Positions 51,240 to 62,296 of a DNA stretch of 64,000 nucleotides are shown here, one piece after another. The stretch comes from Prorocentrum cordatum (lineage: Eukaryota; Sar; Dinophyceae; Prorocentrales; Prorocentraceae). How positions within the stretch are numbered: the stretch's first letter is position 1; each line of letters opens with the position of its first letter. The position numbers and the translations under genes are program-made. Where the stretch lies: positions 1,135,331 through 1,199,330 of the forward strand of contig CAUYUJ010022059.1 in NCBI GenBank assembly GCA_963575745.1, read 5' to 3'. The notes below the pieces were generated by a model. The model searched no databases and was not told the origin of the DNA. It saw nothing but the letters and a program-made list of their open reading frames with translations.

Positions 51240-52760
51240 CTGGAGGCCCCAAAACGGGCCAAGAGGGCCCCAAGAAACCCCCAAGACGGTCCAAGGAGGC
51301 GCTTGGTCGCCGAACGATCGCTCCAAGATGCCCAAGACCGCCCCAAGGCAGCCGAAGAAGCCTCCAAGAGGGCCCAGAAAGGCCCAAGATGAATACAAGG
51401 CAGCCCGAGAGGCGCTCAAAGCCGCCCAAGAAGGCCCCAAGAGGGTCACAAAAGGAGCCCAATAGAAGGATCACGAACCGAAAATCCGAGCCTTCCGCCC
51501 CAAGAGGGCCCCAGGAGGCCCCAAGAGGCGCCCATGAGGCCCCAAGAGGCCCACAAAAGGGCCCAAACGAAGACCCCAAAAGCCTCCAAGAGGCTCTAAG
51601 AGGCCCCAAAACAAGAGGCGTCCAAACTGCCTCCAAGAGGCCTCAGAAAAGCTTCCCACGAGATCCCAACGAACATCCATTATGCTTCATACCCACAACC
51701 CAGGCACGGTGGCGGGACGGGCCGACGGCCATTCGACCTGCTTGGCACGGGGACGGAAAGCGCACTTACCTTCAGAGCGCACGGGATCGCTGGCTCGTCC
51801 GCTCATACATCTCTTATTGACTCCCTTCCCCTCGCTCTTGTCCTATCTCAGCCTCGGAGAGTCGCGGAGCTTTCTTTGAGCGCGTTTCTTGTTTTGGAGG
51901 GGGCGGTCGGGTCGCGTTGCGTTTTCCGCGTTTGGGCTGCCAGCTTTCCAGAACCCCGCGTTTTCCTTGCGCGGACCGCTCGTTGTCCACGCGTTGCCGC
52001 CCGTCCCTGTGCCCTGGCGTCAAGAACTTATTACGCCGCAGCTCTCTGTTGGGAGCTTTGGTCTTACCGCTCGCTCTTGGGAGCCGCGGTGCTAAGAGCC
52101 TTTGGGAGTATTTTTGGCCTCTTGGGGGGCTCTTGGGGAGCCTTTTGGGTGCCCCCTGGGGACCTTTCGGGGCTTTTCGAGTGCCTCTTGGGGCCTCCTG
52201 GGAGATTCTGGGCTGCGGGGGTGAAGGGACTAGGCTGCCTTTGGCCGTCTTTGGGCTCTTTTGGGGGCCTCTTGGGGCCTTCTTGGGGCCGTCCTGGGGC
52301 AGTCTTGGGCCGTCTTGGCGCCTCTTGGGCCGTCTTGGCGCCCTCTTGGGCCGTTTTGGGGCCCTCTTGGGGGCCTCTTGGGCCTTCTTGGGGCGCTCTT
52401 GGGGGCCTCTTGGACAGTCTTGGACGCCTCTTGGCCCGTCTTGGCGCCCTCTTGGGCTATTTTGGGGGCCTCTTGGAAACATAGTGGGCCGTCTTGGGGC
52501 GGTCTTGGGGGCCTCTTGGACCGTCTTCAACGCCATGAAAGGCGAACAGCCGTATATGCTAAAAATGCACGTTTTCCTTGAGACAATCAATGAGTTTGGC
52601 CTCTTGGGGCCCTCTTGGGACGCCTCGTGGGCGCCTCCTGGGGCGTCGTGGAGGCCTCTTGGGACGTCTTGGGGCCGCCTTGGGCGGTCTTGGGCTCTCT
52701 TGGAGCGCTCGTGGGCCCTCTTGGGCGCTTCTTGGGCTGTCTTAGGCGCCTAAGACGGCC
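51240..52760. mobile_element. Foldback-like repeat: CAAGAGG arm, hinge, CTTGGG arm
   Basis: Plus-orientation units fill 51,240-51,650. The hinge starts ACCCACAACCCAGGCACGG (51,691) and includes decayed 44-bp units (51,985-52,100). Inverted units fill 52,100-52,530 and 52,600-52,760, with a core (GTCTTCAACGCCATGAAAGG ... GAGACAATCAATGAGTTTGG) between them. The plan matches 21,735-22,960. Right at the end, CTTAGGCGCC|TAAGACGG (52,741-52,760) is a local palindrome where the orientation flips back. Confidence 0.5.
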
Positions 52761-52834
52761 CAAGAAGCGCCCAAGAAGCGTTCTCCGATGATGTCTCGAG
52801 CGAAACGCTGTTTTTAAGCCCCGAACGCCGTCCT

Positions 52835-53080
52835 ACTCGATAAAAAACGAGGCGGGAGGGCAATTAGATCCGGGTCTGACGATGCCAACCCCCTCGAACT
52901 CCCCCAAGTCCAATTTCTTCCGACTAACGGACCGCACGCTAACGCGCGCTTTCCGTCACTCGATAGAAAACGAGGCGGGAGGGCAATTAGATCCGGGCCT
53001 GGCGATGCCACCCCCCTCGAACTCCCCCAAGTCCAATTTCTCCCGACTAACGGACCGCACGCTAACGCGCGCTTTCCGTC
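52835..53080 (+). repeat. 123-bp direct duplication
   Basis: ACTCGATAAAAAACGAGGCG at 52,835 and ACTCGATAGAAAACGAGGCG at 52,958 begin two copies that differ at only a few positions (for example GGGTCTGACG and GGGCCTGGCG). Confidence 0.93.
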
Positions 53081-53084
53081 ACCT

Positions 53085-53390
53085 GGCCCGGCACAGAAAC
53101 GGAAAGAGCGCTTCAGAAACAGAAACCGAAATTACTCACACCACCGTTCGTATCGGGAGCCTTGGCGTTGAGAGCTTGTTACGTCACCCCTCGCTCTTGG
53201 GAGCCTTGTTCAGAGATTGTTGCGTTGCCGCCCGTTCCTGAGCCTTGGCTGGGCCTTGGTGTCAGGAACTTGTTACGTCACCGCTCTCTGCTGGGAGCCT
53301 TGGTCTTATCAGCTTGTTTACGTCACCGTTCGCTCTTGGGAGCCTTGGTGTGAGGAGCTTTTTGCGTTACCGATCGCTCTCTATTTGGCG
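53085..53390 (+). repeat. Second copy of the hinge segment with 44-bp units
   Basis: Matches about 22,050-22,350 at roughly 95% over 300 bp, including GAAACGGAAAGAGCGC, CACCACCGTTCGTA and the TACGTCAC-containing units. The two copies lie 31 kb apart. Confidence 0.88.
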
Positions 53391-55722
53391 TCGGCCTTCC
53401 GACGGCCCGAGACGGCCCAAGAGCCCCCAAAGATCGCCGAAAGCTCGCCCAAGAGGCCTCCAAGACGGCCAGGATGACCTTCAAGATGCCCACGTGTTCT
53501 CCGAAGGCTTTCCAAACCGAGTCGGGGAACACATGGTCCGATGGCTTGGCAGGTCTGGCCTCAACGTTCGGCCACATAGGCGCTTCCAAAAGGCAGGGGG
53601 CGGCGGTGATTCGCCGTAGGCGTCTTCGATCCGCCGCCCCCTGTCGATTCATCGCAGGGGTGCCTGGCGTGCTTGACCCTTTCGGTTTTGGTTTTGGTTC
53701 TTTTTCCAAAAGAACTCTCCCAGCGGGTTTCGGCCCGTCCCGCCGAGGTACCGGGAGGCTCTTCCAGGACCGCAAACTCCACGAACAATCCTCCCTGAAA
53801 CGGCCGTTTCGCTCGGGACATCCTCAAAACTTTGCGAAGATGGCCCAAGATGGCCTCCGAGTCCGCCCAAGATGGTCCAAGACGGCGTCCAAGACGGTCC
53901 AAGAGAGTCCAAGACTGCCCAAGAGGCCCCCAAGAGGCCTCCCAGACGGCCCAAGAGGCCTCCAAGAGGTCCTCCAGGAGGGCCCGAAGAGGCCAAAATC
54001 ATTGAGTTTTATAAGTTTTTGCAGGATTTGGGAATTTGCTTCTTCTCGGCATTCCGACGGCTCAAGACGGCCCAAGAGGCCCCCAAGATCGTCCAAATGG
54101 CCTCCAAGATGGCCCTAAGAGGGCCCCAAGACGGCCTCCAAGACGCCCAAGATGGCCTCCAAGACGCCCAAGATGGCCTCCAAGACTGCCCCGAAGCGCT
54201 CCAAGAGGGTCCTCCATTGGCCCAGAAAGGCCCCCAAGACGGCTCCCGACGGCGTCAGACGTGCCAGGAACCCACCAAGATGGCCGAATTTGGCTCGAAG
54301 CTGGCCCAAGACGGCCCAAGAGGCCCCCGAAGAGGGCCTCCAGGAAGGCCAGAAGAAGCCAAAAACATTGATGTTCCTAAGGTGTTTGACGGATTTTGTC
54401 ATTTCCTGTTTTCGGCCTTCCGACGGCCCGAGACGGCCCAAGAGCCCACAAAGATCGCCGAAAGCTTGCCCAATAGGCCTCCAAGACGGCCAAGATGACC
54501 TTCAAGATGCCCACGTGTTCCCCGAAGGCTTTCCAAACCGATTCGGGGAACACATGGTCCGATGGCTTGGCAGGTCTGGCCTCAACGTTCGGCCACATAG
54601 GCGCTTCCAAAAGGCAGGGGGCGGCGGTGATTCGCCGTAGGCGTCTTCGATCCGCCGCCCCCTGTCGATTCATCGCAGGGGTGCCTGGCGTGCTTGACCC
54701 TATCGGTTTTGGTTTTGGTTCTTTTTCCAAAAGAACTCTCCCAGCGGGTTTCGGCCCGTCCCGCCGAGGTACAGGGAGGCTCTTCCAGGACCGCAAGCTC
54801 CACGAACAATCCTCCCTCAAACGGCCGTTTCGCTCGGGACATCCTCAAAACTTTGCGAAGATGGCCCAAGATGGCCTCCAAGTCCGCCCAAGATGGTCCA
54901 AGACGGCGTCCAAGACGGTCCAAGAGAGCCCAAGACGGCCCAAGAGGCCCCCCAAGAGGCCTCCCAGACGGCCCAAGAGGCCTCCAAGAGGTCCTCCAGG
55001 AGGGCCCGAAGAACCGAAATCATTGATTTTGTCTTAGGTACGGATTTGGGAATTTGCTTCTTCTCGGCATTCCGACGGCTCAAGACGGCCCAAGAGGCCC
55101 CCAAGATCGCCCAAGAGGCCCTCAATAGGGCCCCATGACGGCCCAAGTGGCCTCCAAGATGGCCCCGAGAGGGCCCCAAGACTGCCCAAGAGGCCTCCAA
55201 GACGCCCAAGATGGCCTCCAAGACGCCCAAGATGGCCTCCAAGACGGCCCCGAAGCGCCCCAAGAGGGTCCTCCGTCGGCCCAGAAAGGCCCCCAAGACG
55301 GCTCCCGACGGCGTCAGACGTGCCAGGAACCCACCAAGATGGCCGAAGTTGGCTCGAAGCTGGCCCAAAACGGCCCAAGAGGCCCCGAAGAGGGCCTCCA
55401 GGAAGGCCAGAAGAGGCCAAACACATTGATGTTCCTAAGGTGTTTGACGGATTTTGACATTTCCTTCTTTTCGGCCTTCCGACGGCCCGAGACGGCCCAA
55501 GAGCCCACAAAGATCGCCGAAAGATCGCTCAAGAGGCCTCCAAGACGGCCAGGATGACCTTCAAGATGCCCACGTGTTCCCCGAAGGCTTTCCAAACCGA
55601 TTCGGGGAACACATGGTCCGATGGCTTGGCAGGTCTGGCCTCAACGTTCGGCCACATAGGCGCTTCCAAAAAGGCAGGGGGCGGCGGTGATTCGCCGTAG
55701 GCGTCTTCGATCCGCCGCCGCT
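53391..55722 (+). repeat. Tandem triplication, about 1.02-1.06 kb per unit, third unit truncated
   Basis: Units begin CGGCCTTCCGACGGCCCGAG at 53,391, 54,413 and 55,472. Each contains a unique segment with a hairpin (CAGGGGGCGGCGG/CCGCCGCCCCCTG at 53,594-53,643 and again near 54,615-54,664), a TTTTGGTTTTGGTTC stretch, and CAAGAGG blocks with two cores. The third unit breaks off inside the second stem of the hairpin at about 55,722, where opposite-orientation repeats begin. Confidence 0.93.
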
Positions 55723-56650
55723 GTCTTGGGCCATATTGGAGCCATCTTGGACCGTTTTGGTGGGCTCCTGGCCCGTCTCACGCCGTCTGAAGCCGTATTG
55801 GGGGCCTGTTGGGGGTGCTCCAGAGCCGTCTTGGAGACCCTCTTGGGCGTTTTGGAAACCTCTTGCGCCGTCTTAGGGCCCTCTTGGGCCCGCTCTAGTG
55901 GCCCCTTAGGCCGTTTTGGAGCCATCTTGGAAGCCTTTTGGGTGACTTTTTGAAGGCTCTTGGGTCGTCTCGGGCCGTCGGAAGGCCGAAAAGAAACACA
56001 TGCCAAAATCTGACACACACCTTCGACATCAATGATTATGGCCTCTGCGGGCCTTCCCTGGAGGCACTTTTGGAAGCCCCGTGGGACGCCTTGGGGACCC
56101 TTTGGTGCCCTATTCGGCCGTATTGAGCCATCTTGGAGCCATCATGGACCGTTTTGGTGGGCTACTGGCCCGTCTGGCGCCCTCTTGGGGGTCTCTCTGG
56201 GCCGACTGCGGGCTCTTGGGGTGCGCCAAGGCTGTCCTGCCACCTTGGGCGTCTTGGAACCTTTCTGCGCCGTCTTCAGGGCCTCTTGGGCCGTTCTGGG
56301 GCCACTTTGGAGGCCGCTTGGGCGATCTTAGGGCAATCGTTGGGGGTTGTTGGGTCGTTTCGGGCGGTCGGAAGGCCGAGAAAGAGCAAATGCCCACATC
56401 CTTCAACAACCAAACGCAAATCAATGATTTTGGCTTGTCGGGCCTTCCTGAAAGAACTCTTCGAAACCTCTTTGAGGCCTCCTGAACCGTCTGCCGCCAT
56501 TTTGAGGCCATCGTGGGCCGTCATGGGAGCTTCTTGGGCAAACTTGGGGGCATGTTGGACGCTTTTTGGCCTTCGTGGACAACCTCTTGGACCATCTTTT
56601 GCGAGCTGGACAGCCGTCTTGACGGTCTTCGAGGCCATCCTGGGGCCATA
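55723..56650 (-). repeat. CTTGGG-orientation array facing the triplication
   Basis: Inverted-orientation units (GTCTTGGGCC, CCTCTTGGGC) with cores near 55,985-56,040 and 56,375-56,435 (ATCAATGATTTTGGCTTGTC). With 53,825-55,420 it forms a large inverted arrangement centred on the broken hairpin. Confidence 0.82.
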
Positions 56651-56933
56651 TGGAGCGGGAAAACCGTTTGCAGCCACCTCCGGGCAAGCCTTCCGGGTGG
56701 CCGGCGCGCCGGGCCGAAGCACAGGGGGGAGTTTTTTTTTGTTTGCCAAAAACCCAAACCAAACCGAATATAGGATTCAGCGCGCCAGGAACCCCTGTGG
56801 CAAACCAACAACCGGGCGGTTTTTCCCAAGAGGAAACCCCTGGGGCTTCGGTCCAGCGCGCTGGCCACTCGAAAGGTTATTCCAGAGGTGGCTGCAAACG
56901 GTTTTCCCGCTCCGGATGGCTCCAAGATGCCGC
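56632..56933. repeat. Long hairpin: ~97-bp inverted arms with a perfect 29-bp core
   Basis: 56,652-56,680 (GGAGCGGGAAAACCG...) is the exact reverse complement of 56,885-56,913. Similarity extends about 20 bp outward and 48 bp inward with mismatches. The loop and inner arm resemble, in reverse orientation, the GGTGCCTGGCGTGC...TTTTGGTTTTGG segment of the 1-kb units at 53.66 and 54.68 kb, so this is a related foldback unit. Confidence 0.88.
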
Positions 56934-57741
56934 AACAAAAACAGCGCACAAATTCAGGGAAAGCTCCTCCCCGGCAGCGAATTTGGGCCCTGTTTGGGGC
57001 CGACGAAGGACGCTTGGTCCAGAGAAGTTCGATCAGACCAAGGCCCCGACCATCGAGCACCGACGCGATGCGAACCCACAGATAGAGCATCGCGCTGCTA
57101 GCAACAAGCTGCGCACATGGCTGCCTCAGCCCTCTAACCATTGGGAGGCAATCAGAATCGCATGCAACATCACCTGCATAATGGGGAAAAGCCAAAGACA
57201 AGCGTGCAATTGAGCACGTGGACTCGACTGGGCACGCGTGGGATAGCCTCCACCTGTAAAGAAACCGCATCAGGAACACCCGAGCTAACTACTGCCCATC
57301 TACACCTCCGGAGCCGTTTGTCCGTAACAAAATTCCCACCGGGGCCGCCGAGGTCCGCCTGCCCCCGACGACCCGACGTTGGCCCCGCAAGGTTCCCCAA
57401 GTCCAGACGCGCGCCTGAGGGGGAGGCACGTGACCACAGGTGGCTTCCAAACTAGAGCCCCTCGGTTGAAGCAGGCGCTGCCAGGGTCAGCGGCGAGGCT
57501 CTCTGGGACAATGTGCTCACATTAGCAGCGCGGGCGTCTGGCTGGGAACGCTCAGATAGGAAACCTCAGCAACGATGGAGCAGGGCCCCATGCTCATCGC
57601 CACATCTGAAAATTCTGCCCGAAGTGAAATAGCATGCGTCCTGCGACGCGTTCCCAAGCCATCATGCTCCAACGACAATACTAGTGAATAGAGCGGCATC
57701 CTTGTAGCCGCCGACATCTGGCATCATCTTGCACTTGGCTC
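56934..57741. other. No recognisable gene
   Basis: Unique sequence of ordinary composition. It may contain the 3' end of the retrotransposon to the right; no end signal was identified. Confidence 0.4.
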
Positions 57742-59191
57742 TTACGACTGCGGGGTCAGCGCCTGGCGCAGGGCCTTGGCCACCGAAGTGCTGGCCGGCG
57801 TTGGTCCGCGCGAAGGCGGGACAACTCTAGCGCGTAATTGCGCAGGGGCGCGATGCCAGAAGTCAGCGCCGGTCGTTCGAAGACGCGCGCTGCTTTCGAC
57901 GATGTCCATCAGCGCGACGAGGCTGCCGGCCGAACGCGGTAGCGTAAAACGCTGCAATGTGATCACGAACGCGGCGCCAACTGTCAGAAAGCACTGCGCT
58001 GCCAAGCCGATCGCGCAAAGATGCCGAAGCCCCCCGAACTCCAGCGCGCGGCCCCCCGGAGAGGGTTAAAGAGACGCCCGAACTCCGAATTGCAGAAGCC
58101 AATTAATGAGCTGCCCGACTCGAGGGCGATATATCGGGCCATCCCCGGCATCGCATCACGCATGGCCATCGACAAAAAAACCTGGCGCGCGCCCTGAGGG
58201 CCGGGGCCCAGGGGCTGAACTGAACTGGGCCAAGACCCCCGCCGAGAACCTGAACTGCTGAACCGCCCCTGGCGCAAGCCCCAGGACTAGACGTCCGCGA
58301 GCCCCACCCGCCAAGACTCCAGGCTCGTGAGCTTCCTGAGAAGCGCCGCGCAACATTTGCAGGTAGGCAAACTTGCGACCGCGGCGCGCAGCAGAAGCAC
58401 GCCGCTGCTGGGCTTCCAGGTCGCCCATCTCTCGCGGGCTGTCGCGACGGATCCAAGATCCTTCGCGCGCGAGGCATGCTGAAGTGAGACTTCGCGTCTG
58501 CGAAACTCACCCTGCAGGGGCCGCTGCAACTCCATGGGCGAGGCCATCGCCGAGGACGCGGCGCTGTTCGTGCATCCAATAACAGAGATATCACGTTGGA
58601 GCTCAACGGCGGCCCGCGGCAAGTAACTGCACATGTAGGCATTCGCGCCGTGGCTGGGCAGCGCCGTCCGCGCAGGGCCCGACAGGCGCGCGACAGCGCG
58701 ATCTCGCCCCGGGGCCTCGAGGGATCATGTGGCGAAACTTATCCAGGACACCGTGCAAGTAGCACTTGGCCCGAGTCGCGCTCTGGCTGCTACCCGCCGA
58801 GATGGGGGCCCCACTAACCAACGCCTGCGAGAGACTTCTATGAACCTTCGAGAGCCTCGGACCGTCGTGAATGAGAAGCCCCAGGGACCGCGGGCGATCG
58901 GGGCATCCGTGATTCGGGGCGCGGCGCGGGAGCTCAGGGGCTGACCGAACCAAAGATCTTCTCGAGGTCACAATGCGAGGCGCGCGAGGGAAACCCGAGG
59001 GCATGGGCCGCCTCGCGGGCCAGCTCCCGAGACAAGTCCGAGACAAAGCGGCCTGCAAGGCCGAATGCCCCTTGGCCGCAGAGCCCTCCACTCGTCGGCG
59101 TCGAACACTTGGGCCTTGCAGTAGGGCCTACAGATGCTCGGGCACTCGAACGTCGCGCGCTCATCGCAAAAAGGTTCAGGCAACAGAGCAA
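57742..59191 (-). pseudogene. RT-like C-terminal remnant of copy C
   Basis: 59,191-58,934 reads DLSRELAREAAHALGFPSR and DLEKIFGSVSP, resembling the RT helix after motif A. 58,634-58,287 contains VSLQHASRAKDLGSV and ERWATWKP, resembling the thumb (A-K/R-D/N-L-G). 58,428-58,156 continues RGRKFAYLQMLRGASQEA in another frame. 58,005-57,742 reads VALMDIVESSARLRTTG and ends PTPASTSVAKALRQALTPQS before a stop. Catalytic motif C was not found, so the palm is missing or unreadable. Confidence 0.4.
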
Positions 59192-61149
59192 TCAAACGCG
59201 CGTAACACTAGTCACTTCTGGGGGCAGCTCAACGTCGCCTCGGCCGCGCCCAACATGCCAGTGAACAGATCGAGATAATCAACAGGCGCAGCGAGCAATG
59301 CTCGCCGGCCGAAGAGGTAGCCTTCAAACAAAAACGCGCACGGGCAATGTCCTGGGCCCGCAGTCTGGGCAGCTCCCCCCGAGCGACTCGGGCCTGAGAG
59401 CGCAACTCGCTCATGCCGTCATGCTGGCGGGCGAACTGATGACTTCGCGCTGACCCATCGTGGTCCTGGGGGTGCTGGCGATGCCCCCGAAGGTATCGAA
59501 GTTCCCAACCCAAACCTCACCCCCTGCCGTGAGACAGCGATGAACAGGGTGAACGCCGCCAGGAGGAGAGGCCCGACACCGCGCGCGCGCGTTATTCCTG
59601 GTCCGTGCGCGGGCCAGAGTCCAGGTTCTTGAACGCACCTGGCCAACGGCATCACCGCATTGCATCAACACATGCGAGCTCCAAGGAGGCGCATCAAGCA
59701 AGTCTTCCCGCCTCTCAGCGTCTCCCGGGCTCTCGAGAGGCCCAGTGCGCCAGACGACGTCGGAGGCGATGCCCGACTGAAAAATCCAATGCTGCTGGGC
59801 AGCGCACGAAGAAGGACACTTCGCGGTGAGCTTCCACAGCGCTAAGAGCCAGCTTGAGAGGGGCCAATGGGGCAATCTGGGCCCCGAAAACTCCGCGCCT
59901 GCGCGCGGCGAGTTATCAGAGACAAGTCCTTGCGCATCAGCATGCTGCCAAGGTGCCAATGGGGATCAGGAGTGCGACCGCGGGCACGGGGGAAGGGCGC
60001 GAAATCAACGGCGCGTGACCTGGTGGCGCACTGCAGCCCCGAACTCCGAGGTAGCCAATCTTCCCGCCGGCGTGGCCTCGCGCAAATCCCTGGGCATCTC
60101 CAGGGGGGCGGCGGCCACGCGGGCAAGCCAGTGGTTGTCGGGCCCAAAGGCCTCGAGGATCTCATGAGGCTTCAAGCGTTGACGCAAGGGCTGAGGCCTC
60201 GAGGTCCAACGCCACATCGAGGCAAGCGTGCGCCTAGACGAGGGTAGAGCAGCCTCGAGCACGGAACAGCATCGATCATAGCCTCGCCGACTGAGCAAGT
60301 GAACAGAACATTTGCTGGCACGGTCGCCCTGGCAGACATCGGCCAGGAGATCGACGGGCCCCGTTCGAGCTCAGCGAGTCCACGAAGCCGATGTGAGTTT
60401 CCCCCAGAAACTCCAATAGAAGGCAAATCACGCCTGTTGCCACGGCGCAATGCGAAATCCAAGGAATAACCAGCATTCTCAAGCACCGGCTAGCACGTCG
60501 CCTCTGGCGCGCAGTCAAAACTTACGAGATGGCACGCGAGGTCGCACGTGAGTCGCGACTCCACCATGCGCACCTGCACCTGGCGAGGGCAAAGCATCCT
60601 GGAAACAGGGGGGGGCACCTCATCTGTCGACCTGCCTTCTTCTTGGCATGGAAGCGACCGAGCCTTATCAGATGATGTTCTGGCCAAGAAGATGCCATCA
60701 ACCTCAGACGCCTGAACTGCACAAGTATCATGAGACAGCTTACTTAAATCATTCAATTATATTGACATGGCTAGAAATGACGCGCGGAGCCGCCAGGGTG
60801 ACACGAAGAAGGCCTACTAAAGACGCTGCTGCTGGGATGGCGGCGCAAGAGGCATCATATGCGCCCGCCGCGCCAGCCGCTCTGGCATCAGCTCGAAGTG
60901 GGGCACCTCCAGGTCCGAGCTGCGCCATCTGTTGTGCCGTGGCGGTGCAGAACGTGCGGTGCATGTCGCCGGTGGCCGTCTCGGCAGAACGCGCGCGCTT
61001 AGCAGACTTGGTCGCCGTGCACTTCTGGGGCAACTCAGGTGTACTCCATGGCTGCAGCTGCATTACGGCCGACTTCACATGCGCCCTTCTGGAGCTCTCG
61101 AAACTGGCCGCGCTCAGAGGGTGCGAGCTCGTTCCCGCCAGTGCCACTA
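59192..61149 (-). pseudogene. Poorly conserved middle of copy C
   Basis: Scattered coding-like pieces on the minus strand, for example 59,959-59,411 (WLLALWKLTAKCPSS, DVVWRTGPLESPGDAERRE) and 60,486-60,172. No motif is clear. An AT-rich stretch lies at 60,733-60,775. The assignment is by position only. Confidence 0.25.
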
Positions 61150-61705
61150 CACACGTCGGAGTCATCCTACTGGCCGCCTCGCATCCGCGGTAGATGGAGA
61201 CGGTGCTGCTGCCATTGAGTCGAGGGGTTGCGGGAAAAACGGGCGAGCAGGTCCAGGGCGGAATCCTCGAACTCATCCAAGTGAGCTTCCGCGTGCACGT
61301 AGTCCACGAGCCGCCCACGCATCCCAGGAACATCAGGGGGATCATCATCCATGGCCGCCTAGCCAGCGGCCTCCGCAACTGGGTCTGGAGCGCCCGCGGC
61401 GCCGCCCACGGCAGGTGGGGAGCGCAAACCCCACCTACGGCTGGGGCGCGGCCCGCCTTTGCGGCGGCCGCAGCGGCCACGTCGCGCTGGCGGCGCTGCT
61501 CCTCAAGCTTCGCGCGTTTCGCCTGCTTGACGGCGGCGACGTCGAAGGCAGTTTTGTTGGCGTCCGCCTCGCGCTTTGCCTGGCGGGCCACCTCGCGGCT
61601 CCGCTCCGCTCCGCTTCCATCGTGGTTTTGGCTTTGTCGTGGCGGCCCAACCGCCTCTGTACCGCCTGGTAGGCGCAGCGCCCTGCTTGGTGGCAATCTG
61701 AACAT
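61150..61705 (-). pseudogene. Charged helical segment of copy C
   Basis: 61,640-61,440 reads a coiled-coil-like run (REVARQAKREADANKTAFD, KQAKRAKLEEQRRQRDVAA). After a frame change, 61,352-61,167 reads GRLVDYVHAEAHLDEFEDSA, LDLLARF, with a stop at 61,167. Composition is strongly coding-like, and both frames follow the direction of the spliced leader. Confidence 0.4.
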
Positions 61706-61853
61706 GATTGGCCAAACCCGTCTGCTTCAAATCCGCCTTGCCATCCAACTCACCTTCACCATGCTCACGGACCTCGGGAACAGAGGGCGCAACATTATCA
61801 CGTGCAACGCCAGCAACGGCAAGACAGTGAACGTACCAACGTTCCAATTTCTT

Positions 61854-62266
61854 CTACAGGCGAGGAGGCATAGGCACAGCAGCCGCACCAGGAGCACCAA
61901 CACCAGGAGGAACACGTTCAACATCTGGGACAGTAGTAGAACCATCCGCACAGTAAGCTTCACCGTGCATGCTGAATACAATAGGTCCAGAACGCCTGAA
62001 CTCCCATAGCTTGCAGACTGAGCAAACTTCGTAGGAGTTGTCCTTTTTGTTTGACTGCTTCTTGATCCCAAAGTGCCAGACCCAGGCACCTTTGGTACCA
62101 CCGCCGCCGTCGCGCCAGGGCGCATATTTGCGCCACGCCATCGGGCAGGGCGCACAGGAGCGGTGCACTGTGTATGGACAGGAAAAACGGAGGAGTGCCA
62201 GACCATCGAGGGCCTTGCCTGCCGCGGACTAGCGGTACCCACGTTGTCCCTGGGTGAACTTGGCAT
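61854..62266 (-). pseudogene. N-terminal coding-like region directly after the spliced-leader relics
   Basis: ATG at 62,266-62,264 immediately follows the older leader copy and opens MPSSPRDNVGTASP; the best frame then shifts. The second frame, from a stop near 62,235, reads FSCPYTVHRSCAPCP, GAWVWHFGIKKQSNKKDN, SYEVCSVCKLWEFRRSG and a Pro/Gly/Ala-rich end, stopping at 61,854. The Cys pairs (CxxC) suggest a zinc-binding segment. I do not recognise the family. A single-base change between the two frames is enough to explain the break. Confidence 0.4.
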
Positions 62267-62287
62267 CTTGGGCCCAATGGCTACGGG
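62267..62287 (-). other. Decayed relic of the dinoflagellate spliced leader
   Basis: Minus strand reads CCCGTAGCCATTGGGCCCAAG. It matches the DinoSL consensus except for two substitutions and one missing base. It lies 9 nt downstream of an intact copy and directly before an ATG, as expected for an older leader retained through a second trans-splicing event. Confidence 0.8.
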
Positions 62288-62296
62288 CAGCTACGA

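Noticed and set aside
53323-54820. Repeated ~150-codon frames on both strands in the 1-kb units
   Set aside because: They recur because the DNA is triplicated. Peptides differ by frame, both strands are open, and no known domain is present.
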